NCBI RefSeq assembly: GCF_012113595.1
Contig: NZ_CP050831.1
Location: forward strand, 2,604,001-2,668,000
Reading direction: 5' to 3'
Source of the DNA: Bacteroides faecium
GTDB taxonomy: Bacteria > Bacteroidota > Bacteroidia > Bacteroidales > Bacteroidaceae
DNA length: 64,000 nucleotides
How positions within the stretch are numbered: the stretch's first letter is position 1; each line of letters opens with the position of its first letter. The notes under the pieces are model-generated. The model was given only the letters and a program-made list of their open reading frames with translations. It had not been told where the DNA came from and did no database searches. A program made the position numbers and the translations under genes. Shown in pieces: positions 42,547-50,834 of the stretch.

Positions 42547-43962
42547 ATGGAAAATGAAATGAAGAAACTTTTAAGATTGTCCCTGTTGGGGCTATTATTA
42601 TTGTGCAGTGTCGTTGTAAACGGAGCACAAGTCCCCAAATATATCTTTTTGTTTATCGGTGACGGTATGGGATTCAACCATGTGGAAGCAACCCAGATTT
42701 ATGCGGAGAAAGTAGGAACAGATACGGGCGAACGTTCGCTGCTATTTCCCACTTTTCCTGTGATGACTCAGGTATGCACGCGCTCGGCTTCTCACCTGAT
42801 AACTTGTTCATCCGCCGCGGCTACCGCTTTGGCTACCGGAGAAAAAACAACGAACTATGTAATCGGAATGGATGCGGAAAAGAATCACGGGTTAAAATCC
42901 CTGGCACGCCAACTGAAAGATAAAGGTTATAAAATAGGAATAATCACCTCTGCCTCTATCGACCACGCTACTCCCGGTGGATTCTATGCTTCACAGCCCG
43001 ACCGCTCTATGTATTACGAAATAGGAGTGGATGCCGCCAATTCCGGTTTCGATTTCTTCGGCGGGGCGGGATTGCTCGAACCTCGCAGCAAGCGTAACCC
43101 TTCGGCACCTTGCCTTTACGACTTGTTCAATCAGAAAGGCTATACGATGTTTCGTGGAATGGACGCTTATAACCGTGCTACTGCAAAGGATAAAATTCTC
43201 CTTTTCCCAACCGACACAGTGAGCAAAAGCCTGAAATATGCGATGGACCGTTCCGCCAAAGACTTGAGTTTGCCTGACTTGACAAAAGCCTGCCTTGCTA
43301 ATTTTCAGGAAACTGAGAAGAAGGGTTTCTTTATGATGGTAGAAGGCGGAAAAATAGATTGGGCGGCCCATGCCCACGACGGTGGCGCTGTTGTGAAGGA
43401 AACCATTGACTTCGACCAATGTATCCGCTTGGCTTATGATTTCTACAAAAATCATCCGAACGAGACATTGATATTAGTAACTGCCGACCACGAAACGGGC
43501 GGTCTTGGACTGGGCAACTCCGATATGAACTTGAATATTGACTTGCTCCAATATCAGAAGTGTTCACAAGAAGCCTTGACTGCTGCTATGCGTGAAATGA
43601 AAAGCGGAAAGATGATTCCTTCGTGGGAAGACATGAAAGCGTTTCTGAAAAAGAACCTGGGCTTTTGGGAGCAAATTAAGATTACCCCGCGTGAAGAACT
43701 TGAATTATTGGTTTGCTACGAAGAGTCTTTCTTGAAGAAGAAGTCGAAAGATGTGGTCAGCCTTTACGCGAAAGACGAACCTTTAGCGGTGGCTGCTATT
43801 GCCTTGTTGGATAAGAAGGCGTCATTGGGATGGACAACTAAAACTCATACGGGAGCGCCTGTGCCATTGTATGCGATAGGCAAGCAGGCTGTTCTTTATT
43901 CGGGCAGGAGAGACAATACGGATATGGCTAATGTGCTGCGGAAGTTGTTCCTAATCAAATAG
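42547..43962 (+). CDS. Alkaline phosphatase
   Basis: 471 residues (a second ATG four codons on, MKKLLRLSLLGLLLLC, could be the true start). Signal peptide, then IFLFIGDGMGFNHVEATQIY with a metal Asp, the Ser nucleophile in ITCSSAAATALATGEKT, SIDHATPGGFYAS, MVEGGKIDWAAHAHD and VTADHETGGLG, all metal or catalytic segments of the family. Expected to remove the phosphate exposed by the two phosphodiester glycosidases upstream. Confidence 0.94.
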   Translation: MENEMKKLLRLSLLGLLLLCSVVVNGAQVPKYIFLFIGDGMGFNHVEATQIYAEKVGTDTGERSLLFPTFPVMTQVCTRSASHLITCSSAAATALATGEKTTNYVIGMDAEKNHGLKSLARQLKDKGYKIGIITSASIDHATPGGFYASQPDRSMYYEIGVDAANSGFDFFGGAGLLEPRSKRNPSAPCLYDLFNQKGYTMFRGMDAYNRATAKDKILLFPTDTVSKSLKYAMDRSAKDLSLPDLTKACLANFQETEKKGFFMMVEGGKIDWAAHAHDGGAVVKETIDFDQCIRLAYDFYKNHPNETLILVTADHETGGLGLGNSDMNLNIDLLQYQKCSQEALTAAMREMKSGKMIPSWEDMKAFLKKNLGFWEQIKITPREELELLVCYEESFLKKKSKDVVSLYAKDEPLAVAAIALLDKKASLGWTTKTHTGAPVPLYAIGKQAVLYSGRRDNTDMANVLRKLFLIK

Positions 43963-44036
43963 GGAGAGGCTTATCAATCAAGAAGGTGAGGCAGTATTTG
44001 AATTAGAGAAAAACGATGCAGAAAGGAATATTTTTT

Positions 44037-44116
44037 AGGCACGGATTACACGGATTTCACGGTTTTAGTGTAATGTTTACGCAAAGAAACCGTGTTAATC
44101 CGTGTAATCCGTGCCT
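44037..44116. repeat. Long imperfect hairpin repeat, copy 2
   Basis: Left arm 44037-44065 and right arm 44087-44116 (ends CGTGTAATCCGTGCCT) pair almost perfectly with one bulge. Same family as 19935-20007. The gene-free stretch 43963-44298 holds this repeat and the terminator at 44231-44265; nothing else is seen. Confidence 0.8.
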
Positions 44117-44230
44117 AATCCTTTATTTATAATTTAGTTCATTTCACGTGCGGTTTTGAATGAAACCGCAAGAAAAGAAACAGACTTTTGGTGCAATTAC
44201 CCTAATTGATTGCTAATGTATTGAGAAATA

Positions 44231-44265
44231 AAAAAAGCGAGGCTTCCAGAGAAACTTCGCTTTTT
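44231..44265 (-). terminator. Terminator after the three-gene exported-protein group
   Basis: AAAAAGCGA (44232-44240) pairs with TTCGCTTTTT (44256-44265); on the minus strand the stem is followed by a run of T. Located 34 bases beyond the stop at 44299. Confidence 0.7.
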
Positions 44266-44298
44266 CGTTATTGGAATATCCAAAAGCAATGTATGGCT

Positions 44299-44913
44299 TT
44301 AGTCTTTTATTTTACGCAACTTTGCTTTCTTGATGAAGAATTTGGCAAGTTCTCTTCCTGCTTTGGCATACGTTTCCTGAACGCGATATCCGGAAGTGAA
44401 ATCAGTACCCCAAAAGTTATTGGCTGAGGCATTGCGTATTCGGATAGAGGCTACTTGCTCGCCTGTTTCAATATTCTTCACTTTGCAACTCAAGTCGACC
44501 GAGGCATTTTGTCGCATGACACCTACATTCCAGCCGGGTTCTGTGAAGTCCGTATTGATTTCAATTCGATATTGTGCTCCTTCTGTACCTGCTGTGATAC
44601 CTACCTCACTCATATATTTGTCGAAAAGCTCTAAGAACTTTGGTTCAAACCGCTCTTTGCGGTCACCATACCAGGCTTCTTTCCATTGGTCGCCTTTGCC
44701 CTCTTCTTTCTTGTTATACTCGGACACTTTCTTATCTACATATTCTTTTTCGGTTAGCTTGCCTACCAACATCTCTTCATAAGAGAAAGAAAAGTCAATG
44801 GTTTTCTGGTCTTTAATGAAATCAATAGAACCGGAAGTCATAACAATGCTTTGTGCGTATGAAAGGATAGTAAAGCAACTTAATAATACAACTGTTGTTA
44901 TTCTCTTTTTCAT
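44299..44913 (-). CDS. Exported protein of unknown function
   Basis: 204 residues with a signal peptide (VVLLSCFTILSYAQS). Not recognised. Acidic and basic patches in the first half (KKVSEYNKKEEGKGDQWKEA), then a region ASVDLSCKVKNIETGEQVASI with alternating beta pattern, and a Lys-rich end. The DLSCKVKNIETGEQV region resembles periplasmic proteins that compare stress-related lipoproteins, but I cannot assign a family. Third gene of a minus-strand group with 44959 and 45706. Confidence 0.75.
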   Translation of the reverse strand: MKKRITTVVLLSCFTILSYAQSIVMTSGSIDFIKDQKTIDFSFSYEEMLVGKLTEKEYVDKKVSEYNKKEEGKGDQWKEAWYGDRKERFEPKFLELFDKYMSEVGITAGTEGAQYRIEINTDFTEPGWNVGVMRQNASVDLSCKVKNIETGEQVASIRIRNASANNFWGTDFTSGYRVQETYAKAGRELAKFFIKKAKLRKIKD

Positions 44914-44958
44914 GCTTTTGTTTGGCTTGTTATTATGGATATTAGTTACTTAAATCTA

Positions 44959-45687
44959 CTAGAATTCAAATCCTACTTTAAATCCAAGACCTTCCAAATC
45001 ATAGTCATAATCATAAGAATAGTAATTATTATTGTATGAATAATCACCATGGTCATTATGCTGCTGATAATTATATTCCAATTTGAGATTGATAGCTTTT
45101 TTACCTTTCAAAGAAAAACGTACTCCGATACCGGTAGAAACATATGCCCCTTCAACATCTCCAACTGAATATCCTGTTTTGATATCAGCAAACGGAGTTA
45201 CTTTCTTGTTGATAAAGTTGGCTCTGAAATCAACAAAGATAGGTACGGCTATCAGGTCTGCATCGGTATAGAAATCTGCTGCAACACCACCACCCAAGTA
45301 GAAATAGTTATTGAACTGGTATCCGTGGGAAGTTGAAATTTCTACTTTGTTCGCATCATAATCACTAAGGTCAACTATGTAGCCGAAGTCAACGAAACCT
45401 TTATAGCCTTTCAGTGTATTTCTCGCTGCTTTGCGATTGTCGATATCGGTGCGATAATCTCTTGTGTATCTTTCCTCTTTAATGATTTTCTCCACATCAT
45501 TCATCTGGCAGATGATGAGACTACCGTCGCCGGTCTTAATCTTTAAAGAAACATTGGGCACTTGCTCAATGATAACTCCTTTGATAACGCTTCCGTTTTT
45601 CAGATATACAACTTCTGTGTAGTTTTGAGCTGCAACGTAAGTACTGATACTCAGTAATAAAGTCAGTAATAATAGTAGTTTTCTCAT
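44959..45687 (-). CDS. Predicted outer-membrane beta-barrel protein
   Basis: 242 residues, signal peptide (LLLLLTLLLSISTYVAAQ). The first 60 residues of the mature part read VVYLKNGSVIKGVIIEQVP, a small beta domain often found before Bacteroidota barrels, and the rest shows alternating amphipathic strands (GYIVDLSDY, YFYLGGGVAADFY, GAYVSTGIGVRFSLKG) with a Tyr/Asn-rich loop near residue 225 and a final Phe (GFKVGFEF), the usual barrel signature. Role unknown. Confidence 0.8.
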   Translation of the reverse strand: MRKLLLLLTLLLSISTYVAAQNYTEVVYLKNGSVIKGVIIEQVPNVSLKIKTGDGSLIICQMNDVEKIIKEERYTRDYRTDIDNRKAARNTLKGYKGFVDFGYIVDLSDYDANKVEISTSHGYQFNNYFYLGGGVAADFYTDADLIAVPIFVDFRANFINKKVTPFADIKTGYSVGDVEGAYVSTGIGVRFSLKGKKAINLKLEYNYQQHNDHGDYSYNNNYYSYDYDYDLEGLGFKVGFEF

Positions 45688-45705
45688 AATTCTATTTCTA
45701 ATTGT

Positions 45706-46275
45706 TTATAATTTCTTGAGTGCGCTATGAATGGAACCGGCCCAGTAGTTACGTAATCCGAATCCACCTGCTTTTCCTTCTGTAATCCATTCCTCGATGA
45801 TTTCTTTAGTTTCGGTATTGAAAAATACGACTTCATATGTACCTCTGTTTTTGGACTTGTCCAGGAATTGTGCGACAAATACCATGCCTACGCCGGGCGT
45901 TTTCTGAATAGGCAGTGCTTCGATGGCTGTCTTGATTTGTTCTTTGTCGAGACTATACTCTGTTTTAGTAGTCATCAGTTCGGACTCGTTAATATTGCGA
46001 TTTACCTGATTAACGGCGTCCAGTGAAATTTCCGTCACCTCTTTTCTCAACTGTTTGCCTACATTATACTTCTTGGCTTCCGTGATAAACAATTCATTGA
46101 TACGTCTGAAAGCATCTTTGAATTGTAGCGGTGATTCATCCGCACCGAAAACTTTGACCTGAGAATAGTCTACACCATAGAATTTGATAGACTGAACATC
46201 TTTCAATGCACTTTTGCCTTGTCCGAAACAGAACAGGCTTGTGCTTAAGAATAAGAATAGGATAAGTTTTTTCAT
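45706..46275 (-). CDS. Exported protein of unknown function
   Basis: 189 residues, signal peptide (LILFLFLSTSLFCFGQG). Not recognised. Contains SIKFYGVDYSQVKVFGADE near the start and VAQFLDKSKNRGTYEVVFFN near residue 135. A promoter-like TACTTTTG (minus strand, 46320-46327) lies 45 bases upstream, so it is probably the first gene of the three-gene group. Confidence 0.75.
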   Translation of the reverse strand: MKKLILFLFLSTSLFCFGQGKSALKDVQSIKFYGVDYSQVKVFGADESPLQFKDAFRRINELFITEAKKYNVGKQLRKEVTEISLDAVNQVNRNINESELMTTKTEYSLDKEQIKTAIEALPIQKTPGVGMVFVAQFLDKSKNRGTYEVVFFNTETKEIIEEWITEGKAGGFGLRNYWAGSIHSALKKL

Positions 46276-46319
46276 ATACGTTAATGTTAAAGTGAATTAT
46301 GTATATTGTTATCGATTCC

Positions 46320-46327
46320 CAAAAGTA
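46320..46327 (-). promoter_or_regulatory. Promoter -7 box for the 44299-46275 gene group
   Basis: Reads TACTTTTG on the minus strand and sits between the end of the pigment operon and the start at 46275. No good -33 element was seen at the usual spacing. Confidence 0.4.
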
Positions 46328-46335
46328 GAAAAAAG

Positions 46336-47631
46336 TTATCGTAAATCAATGAATTTAATCGCTTTTCGACTCATGGGTGGCATTTGTATCTTGGCGATAT
46401 ACTCCGCCGACTCGAAATTGATGCTTGGCGCCACTCTGACTTTCGAGCGGAACAAGTCCTTTATATCCTTGGCAAAACTCTCGCTGCGGTTCTCGCTTCC
46501 GATGCGAATCAGAATCTCATCCGTACCCAGTTCGTTGGTGTAGACCTCTATAATGTAGTTCTTTACCAAAGGAATATTATCCAGAATATCGAATAATGCG
46601 GGTGGATATAATGTCGTGCCTTTGTACTTTATCATTTGCCCTTTCCGACCGAGGATGGAACTCAGGCGAATCGTGTTTCTTCCGCAGGCACAAGGTGAGG
46701 TGTGATGGTAACAGATATCACCCGTTTTGAAGCGGAGCAGCGGCATCCCTTTGACACCCAATGTCGTAATGGTCACTTCGCCTGCTTCTCCCTCGGCAAC
46801 AGGCTGGTTATTATCATCCAGAAACTCGACGATGATAAGTTCCGGTTGCAGATGTCCGCCGTGGAATTCGCTGCATTCGGTGAAGGATGACTGCATTTCG
46901 GTGGAAGCATACGTGGAATACAGTTGCAAGGCAGGCCATTTATCATGTATTTTCTGTCCGAGCGTATTTAACTGGAACTCCTGGTTGCGCAATGCTTCAC
47001 CGATACAGATACATTTCTGCATGGAACAGGCATTATAGTCGATATGGTTTTTCTCGGCGAACTCTATCAGTTTGATAAGGAAAGAAGGAACCACCATTCC
47101 GCAAGTGGGTTGTATCCGCCGAATCGTATCCCATTGCAGCTCAGGGATGCCGTTGCCTACACGGATAACTCCCATGCCGAGTTCGCGCGCGCCCATATAA
47201 TATGCCAGTCCTGCCATGAAGCGGCGGTCGATGGTAGTCATCAGTTGCAGGATATCCTGCCTGGTGCATCCGGTGGTGGTGAAAGATAGAAACTCGTTGT
47301 AGGATAAGCGGTCGAGGTCTTCGGAAGTGAGGACGAAAGTCACCGGGTCGCCTAATGTGCCGGAAGTCGTCACGTAGTCGATGATTTCTTCTTTGCCTAC
47401 GCAGATGAAATCTTCATTATGAAGTTGCAAATCCGTCTTTGTGGTGACGGGGATTTGTTGCAGGTCTTCTATCTTCCGAATCCGGTTGATATCAATATGA
47501 TGTTCCTCGAACATCTGTTGGTAGAACTTGGAATGTGCTTGCAGATAGGCTAACGCTTCAGCTAGCTGTTCTTCTTGATAGCATTTTATTTCTTCCGGTG
47601 AGCGGAACTGAATGTCGGGGTTCTTTTCCAT
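46336..47631 (-). CDS. PaaK-like AMP-forming acyl/aryl ligase of the aryl-polyene-type cluster
   Basis: 431 residues, in the phenylacetate-CoA ligase group. P-loop-like TTSGTLGDPVTFVLTSED, the YASTEMQSSFTEC motif, LLRFKTGDICYHH with the hinge Asp, and a C-terminal small domain (MIKYKGTTLYPPALFDIL). It probably activates the aryl starter acid (a benzoate or cinnamate type) for loading on ACP or CoA. Last gene of the minus-strand operon. Confidence 0.85.
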   Translation of the reverse strand: MEKNPDIQFRSPEEIKCYQEEQLAEALAYLQAHSKFYQQMFEEHHIDINRIRKIEDLQQIPVTTKTDLQLHNEDFICVGKEEIIDYVTTSGTLGDPVTFVLTSEDLDRLSYNEFLSFTTTGCTRQDILQLMTTIDRRFMAGLAYYMGARELGMGVIRVGNGIPELQWDTIRRIQPTCGMVVPSFLIKLIEFAEKNHIDYNACSMQKCICIGEALRNQEFQLNTLGQKIHDKWPALQLYSTYASTEMQSSFTECSEFHGGHLQPELIIVEFLDDNNQPVAEGEAGEVTITTLGVKGMPLLRFKTGDICYHHTSPCACGRNTIRLSSILGRKGQMIKYKGTTLYPPALFDILDNIPLVKNYIIEVYTNELGTDEILIRIGSENRSESFAKDIKDLFRSKVRVAPSINFESAEYIAKIQMPPMSRKAIKFIDLR

Positions 47632-47632
47632 C

Positions 47633-49351
47633 TTAAGAGTGTTTTTGTATTTTCTGTTGGATACGTTCTTTTTCTTGTAGTTTGGGAATCGGTCTGGTCA
47701 GTGCCTTTTTCCAATAGCCGACGGCTTGTTGAGGCTGGCGGATAGCTTCGTAGTAATTGCCCAGTACTTCATACACATAATAGAAAGAAGGGTTGGACGC
47801 TTCGTATTCCTTGAGCAGACTGTCTTCCACTTTCTCCTTTGCTTTTATCTTTTTCAGTAGCAACGGAGTAAGCCTTTTGTAAGTAAGGAGTTGTTCGAAC
47901 TCCGGTTCCTGCATGAATTCATCTGCGGGAATGGTCAGTTCCGGAATGTATATCTCAGCCCGGAGAGCGATGGCTTTTTTGAATATCAGGTTCAAGTCGT
48001 AAGCTACGTATTTGCCGCATTGCCACGGAGAGGTGGATACCCACATCAACTGCTTCTCAGGTTGGAAGATGACGGAGTGGTGGGCGATAAACTGGTTGAT
48101 AGCCATTTCGTTTGCCAGTCCCAGGTCGGCGTTTTGCCGCCCTTTACGGTTGCGCAGGATAGAAGCGGCTTTCACCGGATTCATCGGTTGGTTCTCGCTA
48201 ATCAGTTCTTCCAGACGTGCATAACGGTAAGGACTGTCGGAAGTCCGTATGTTTTCCATATTCCGTTCGTCCTTGGCAAATGCATCCGATTGGTAATGAT
48301 TAGTGCAGATAATCCTGTCTTTTTCCTTTCCGTTGAAAAGGACGGTCTTCTCCGGAGATTTCTCGATAATAGCTGCCTTGCCGTCTTTGGCAGAGCCTAT
48401 CAAGATAGATTCGGAGACAAAAGTTTTCCGCTTTTGGGCGATGGCGAGGGCTTCGTCGATAGTTGACGCATATTGCAGGATTTCCCGGGTAAGGATGGAG
48501 ATAGGCGTGGCGGAACTTGTCGGCATGGCGGATTTTGCCGCGTTGATGGTTACGGTGAGCCCGGTTTCGTTCATGCCGGACAATACGCCTATCATGCCCG
48601 GCCATCCGATGGAAGCGAATTTATACCCTTTGGACGGTGCGCAGAAGGTGACCTGCTTGTTTTCTGCAAAGGCATCCCCGACATAGAAATCGAAGTTGCG
48701 CCCTATAAGCAGCGACGAGTCCGCACTTTGAGTTCCCCAGGTGGCGAACGAACTGCATCCCACTAACATATAGTCCTGCATGGCATGTCCCAAGTCATGT
48801 GCCGCATGGTAATTCAACTGGCGTTCGTAAGGAGTGCCGATAAAGTCGTAGTCGTGGGTGCACGATAATGAGATTCCATAAATCTCTTCCCGATATTCTT
48901 CAGGGACATTCTCACCTAAATTACGGTTGAACAGTACAATGAAGAACCGTAGAAATTTCAGATAACTGTCTGAAGGTATAATCTCACGAATCTGGTCAAC
49001 GAATACTTTCTCCTGATGATGAAGCAAATCGGCAGACAGTTTGCCGATGGCGTCCCCTCTTTCAAGGGCATCGCCTCTCACAAACAATTCCCACAATCCG
49101 CTTTCGCTGTGTCGCATGAAGTTATCGGCATAATATCGAAGGTCGAGAGTATCGTTGTGAGTCACTCCTGCCGGAACCAGGGCGGTAGTATCTGCATAAG
49201 GCACTTTTACCATGATTATGTCGGGCTCTTTTGGCGGTGTCATCATATCCGCTGAAAAGTAGAGATAACTGATTCCGCCTATTAATACGATGACGAGCAA
49301 CAAGAGAATGAGGCCCGTATATTTGATGGTCCGTTTGATTACTTTATGCAT
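47633..49351 (-). CDS. C45-family autoproteolytic acyltransferase/hydrolase with TPR tail
   Basis: 572 residues. TM anchor at about 13-32, then a domain of the acyl-CoA:6-aminopenicillanate acyltransferase (peptidase C45) type with the expected nucleophile Cys199 in YMLVGCSSFATWG and GRNFDFYVGDAF. The region about 480-570 looks TPR-like (YVYEVLGNYYEAIRQPQQAVGYWKKAL split as two helices). In the cluster it may join the polyene acid to a carrier lipid or release it. It is separated by one base from the ligase and overlaps the next gene by eight bases. Confidence 0.82.
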   Translation of the reverse strand: MHKVIKRTIKYTGLILLLLVIVLIGGISYLYFSADMMTPPKEPDIIMVKVPYADTTALVPAGVTHNDTLDLRYYADNFMRHSESGLWELFVRGDALERGDAIGKLSADLLHHQEKVFVDQIREIIPSDSYLKFLRFFIVLFNRNLGENVPEEYREEIYGISLSCTHDYDFIGTPYERQLNYHAAHDLGHAMQDYMLVGCSSFATWGTQSADSSLLIGRNFDFYVGDAFAENKQVTFCAPSKGYKFASIGWPGMIGVLSGMNETGLTVTINAAKSAMPTSSATPISILTREILQYASTIDEALAIAQKRKTFVSESILIGSAKDGKAAIIEKSPEKTVLFNGKEKDRIICTNHYQSDAFAKDERNMENIRTSDSPYRYARLEELISENQPMNPVKAASILRNRKGRQNADLGLANEMAINQFIAHHSVIFQPEKQLMWVSTSPWQCGKYVAYDLNLIFKKAIALRAEIYIPELTIPADEFMQEPEFEQLLTYKRLTPLLLKKIKAKEKVEDSLLKEYEASNPSFYYVYEVLGNYYEAIRQPQQAVGYWKKALTRPIPKLQEKERIQQKIQKHS

Positions 49352-50834
49352 TTCCTACCTTTTTAGCTAAATATTCCTGTCCCACAAATTCGGTGCATGT
49401 AAGCATAGCTGTCAGTGTTACGCCCAGTGCGCCATGTACATTCAGGTTTTGACCTGTAAAAAATAGATTTTCCAACCGGCTTCGTGTAGATACAAAACCG
49501 ATTTGCGGACATTTATAGTCTTTGATGATTCCGTATGCGGAACCGTCTACCGTACCTGTGTAGTCACGATAACTCAACGGAGTAGTGGTGAATAGTTCCT
49601 CTATGTTTTCAGAGAAATCGAAGCCATGTCTTCGCAGGAAACGGAGTATTTGTTCCGCTTTCTCTTTCTTGAAGGATTGGTAACTTTCGCCGCGGTGTTC
49701 GGGAGAGGAGTCCTTCCATGTAGACAATTCATCCATATACATCGGTGTCAGGATAGAGACGACACTGGCATATTGGCTGTCTTCGGAAGAGGCTTGCATC
49801 GAAATCATGCAGTTAGTAGTTCGTCCCGGATAGAGCAACTTGTCATACCACACTTTATTGTTTCCATGCAGATAGATGTTGCGGTTCTGGTACGGAGTAC
49901 TTTTCTTTTTCATTACCAGATAAAGCGTGAAGATACCATACGTGTTGTCGAGCGAACGGATTCGGGAGATAAAGGCATTCTTGATGCTGCGGTTCTTGTC
50001 CAGTATTTCCAATGTCCGTTTGGGGTGTATGTTCGATATGACATAATCGCTTTCCAGCCGTTCTTCACCATTGACCATGACTCCCTGCACTTTCTCGTCT
50101 TCGACGATGATGCGGGTTGCTTCGCTGTTGTTGAGAACTGTACCGCCATTGGCCCGGATTACATTAATCAGTTCCAGACTGACCTGCATGCTTCCGTCTA
50201 CGAAACGGTAAGCGCTTTCAATATAGGAATGGTTAATCATGGCATGCTGATAGAAGGTGGAAATATCTTTCAGACCACCGTAGAGCAGAGCGGAGCCTGC
50301 CAGCACATTTTGCAGTGTATGGTCGTGAGTGATGTCGGCAATCAGTCCGGCAGCGGAAGTGCAGAAATACTTCATGCCTTCCAGCGCAATGACGCCTTGT
50401 TTCAGATGGTCTACGCTAATCAGGTTCCCTACCGCTTGAAGCTGCTCGGTATAGCATTTCAGGTTCTCTTTCTCGTGAGGGAAAGACCGGTGGAGCGTCT
50501 CGATAAATTGCGGGTATCCCATTGCGTAATCATACGCTTGCCCTCTGTAGTGAATCGTATCGAAAGCTTCGGCGTCCAACCGCTTAACTTTTAATTTGTC
50601 CATGATGCCGAAATAGCGGAAATACTGGTTCATCACCTGTCCCTCATCCAGACTTCCTACGTAATGAATGCCTGTATCAAGCAAACGTCCTTTTCGCTGA
50701 TACGTCTGGAAACATCCCCCGAACTGCGCATTTTTCTCTATTACGCATACGTTGAATCCCTCTTTGCTGAGAATCGCTCCACATTCCAGTCCGCCCAGTC
50801 CGCTTCCGATGATGATAATGTCATATTTACTCAT
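49344..50834 (-). CDS. CrtI/retinol-saturase-like FAD oxidoreductase
   Basis: 496 residues. N-terminal dinucleotide-binding motif IIGSGLGGLECGAILSKEG followed by VCVIEKNAQFGGCFQTY, and a C-terminal flavin segment ending LENLFFTGQNLNVHGALG. This family desaturates or saturates long polyenes. In a pigment cluster it may act on the polyene chain. It overlaps both neighbours by eight bases, showing a tight operon. Confidence 0.88.
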   Translation of the reverse strand: MSKYDIIIIGSGLGGLECGAILSKEGFNVCVIEKNAQFGGCFQTYQRKGRLLDTGIHYVGSLDEGQVMNQYFRYFGIMDKLKVKRLDAEAFDTIHYRGQAYDYAMGYPQFIETLHRSFPHEKENLKCYTEQLQAVGNLISVDHLKQGVIALEGMKYFCTSAAGLIADITHDHTLQNVLAGSALLYGGLKDISTFYQHAMINHSYIESAYRFVDGSMQVSLELINVIRANGGTVLNNSEATRIIVEDEKVQGVMVNGEERLESDYVISNIHPKRTLEILDKNRSIKNAFISRIRSLDNTYGIFTLYLVMKKKSTPYQNRNIYLHGNNKVWYDKLLYPGRTTNCMISMQASSEDSQYASVVSILTPMYMDELSTWKDSSPEHRGESYQSFKKEKAEQILRFLRRHGFDFSENIEELFTTTPLSYRDYTGTVDGSAYGIIKDYKCPQIGFVSTRSRLENLFFTGQNLNVHGALGVTLTAMLTCTEFVGQEYLAKKVGNA

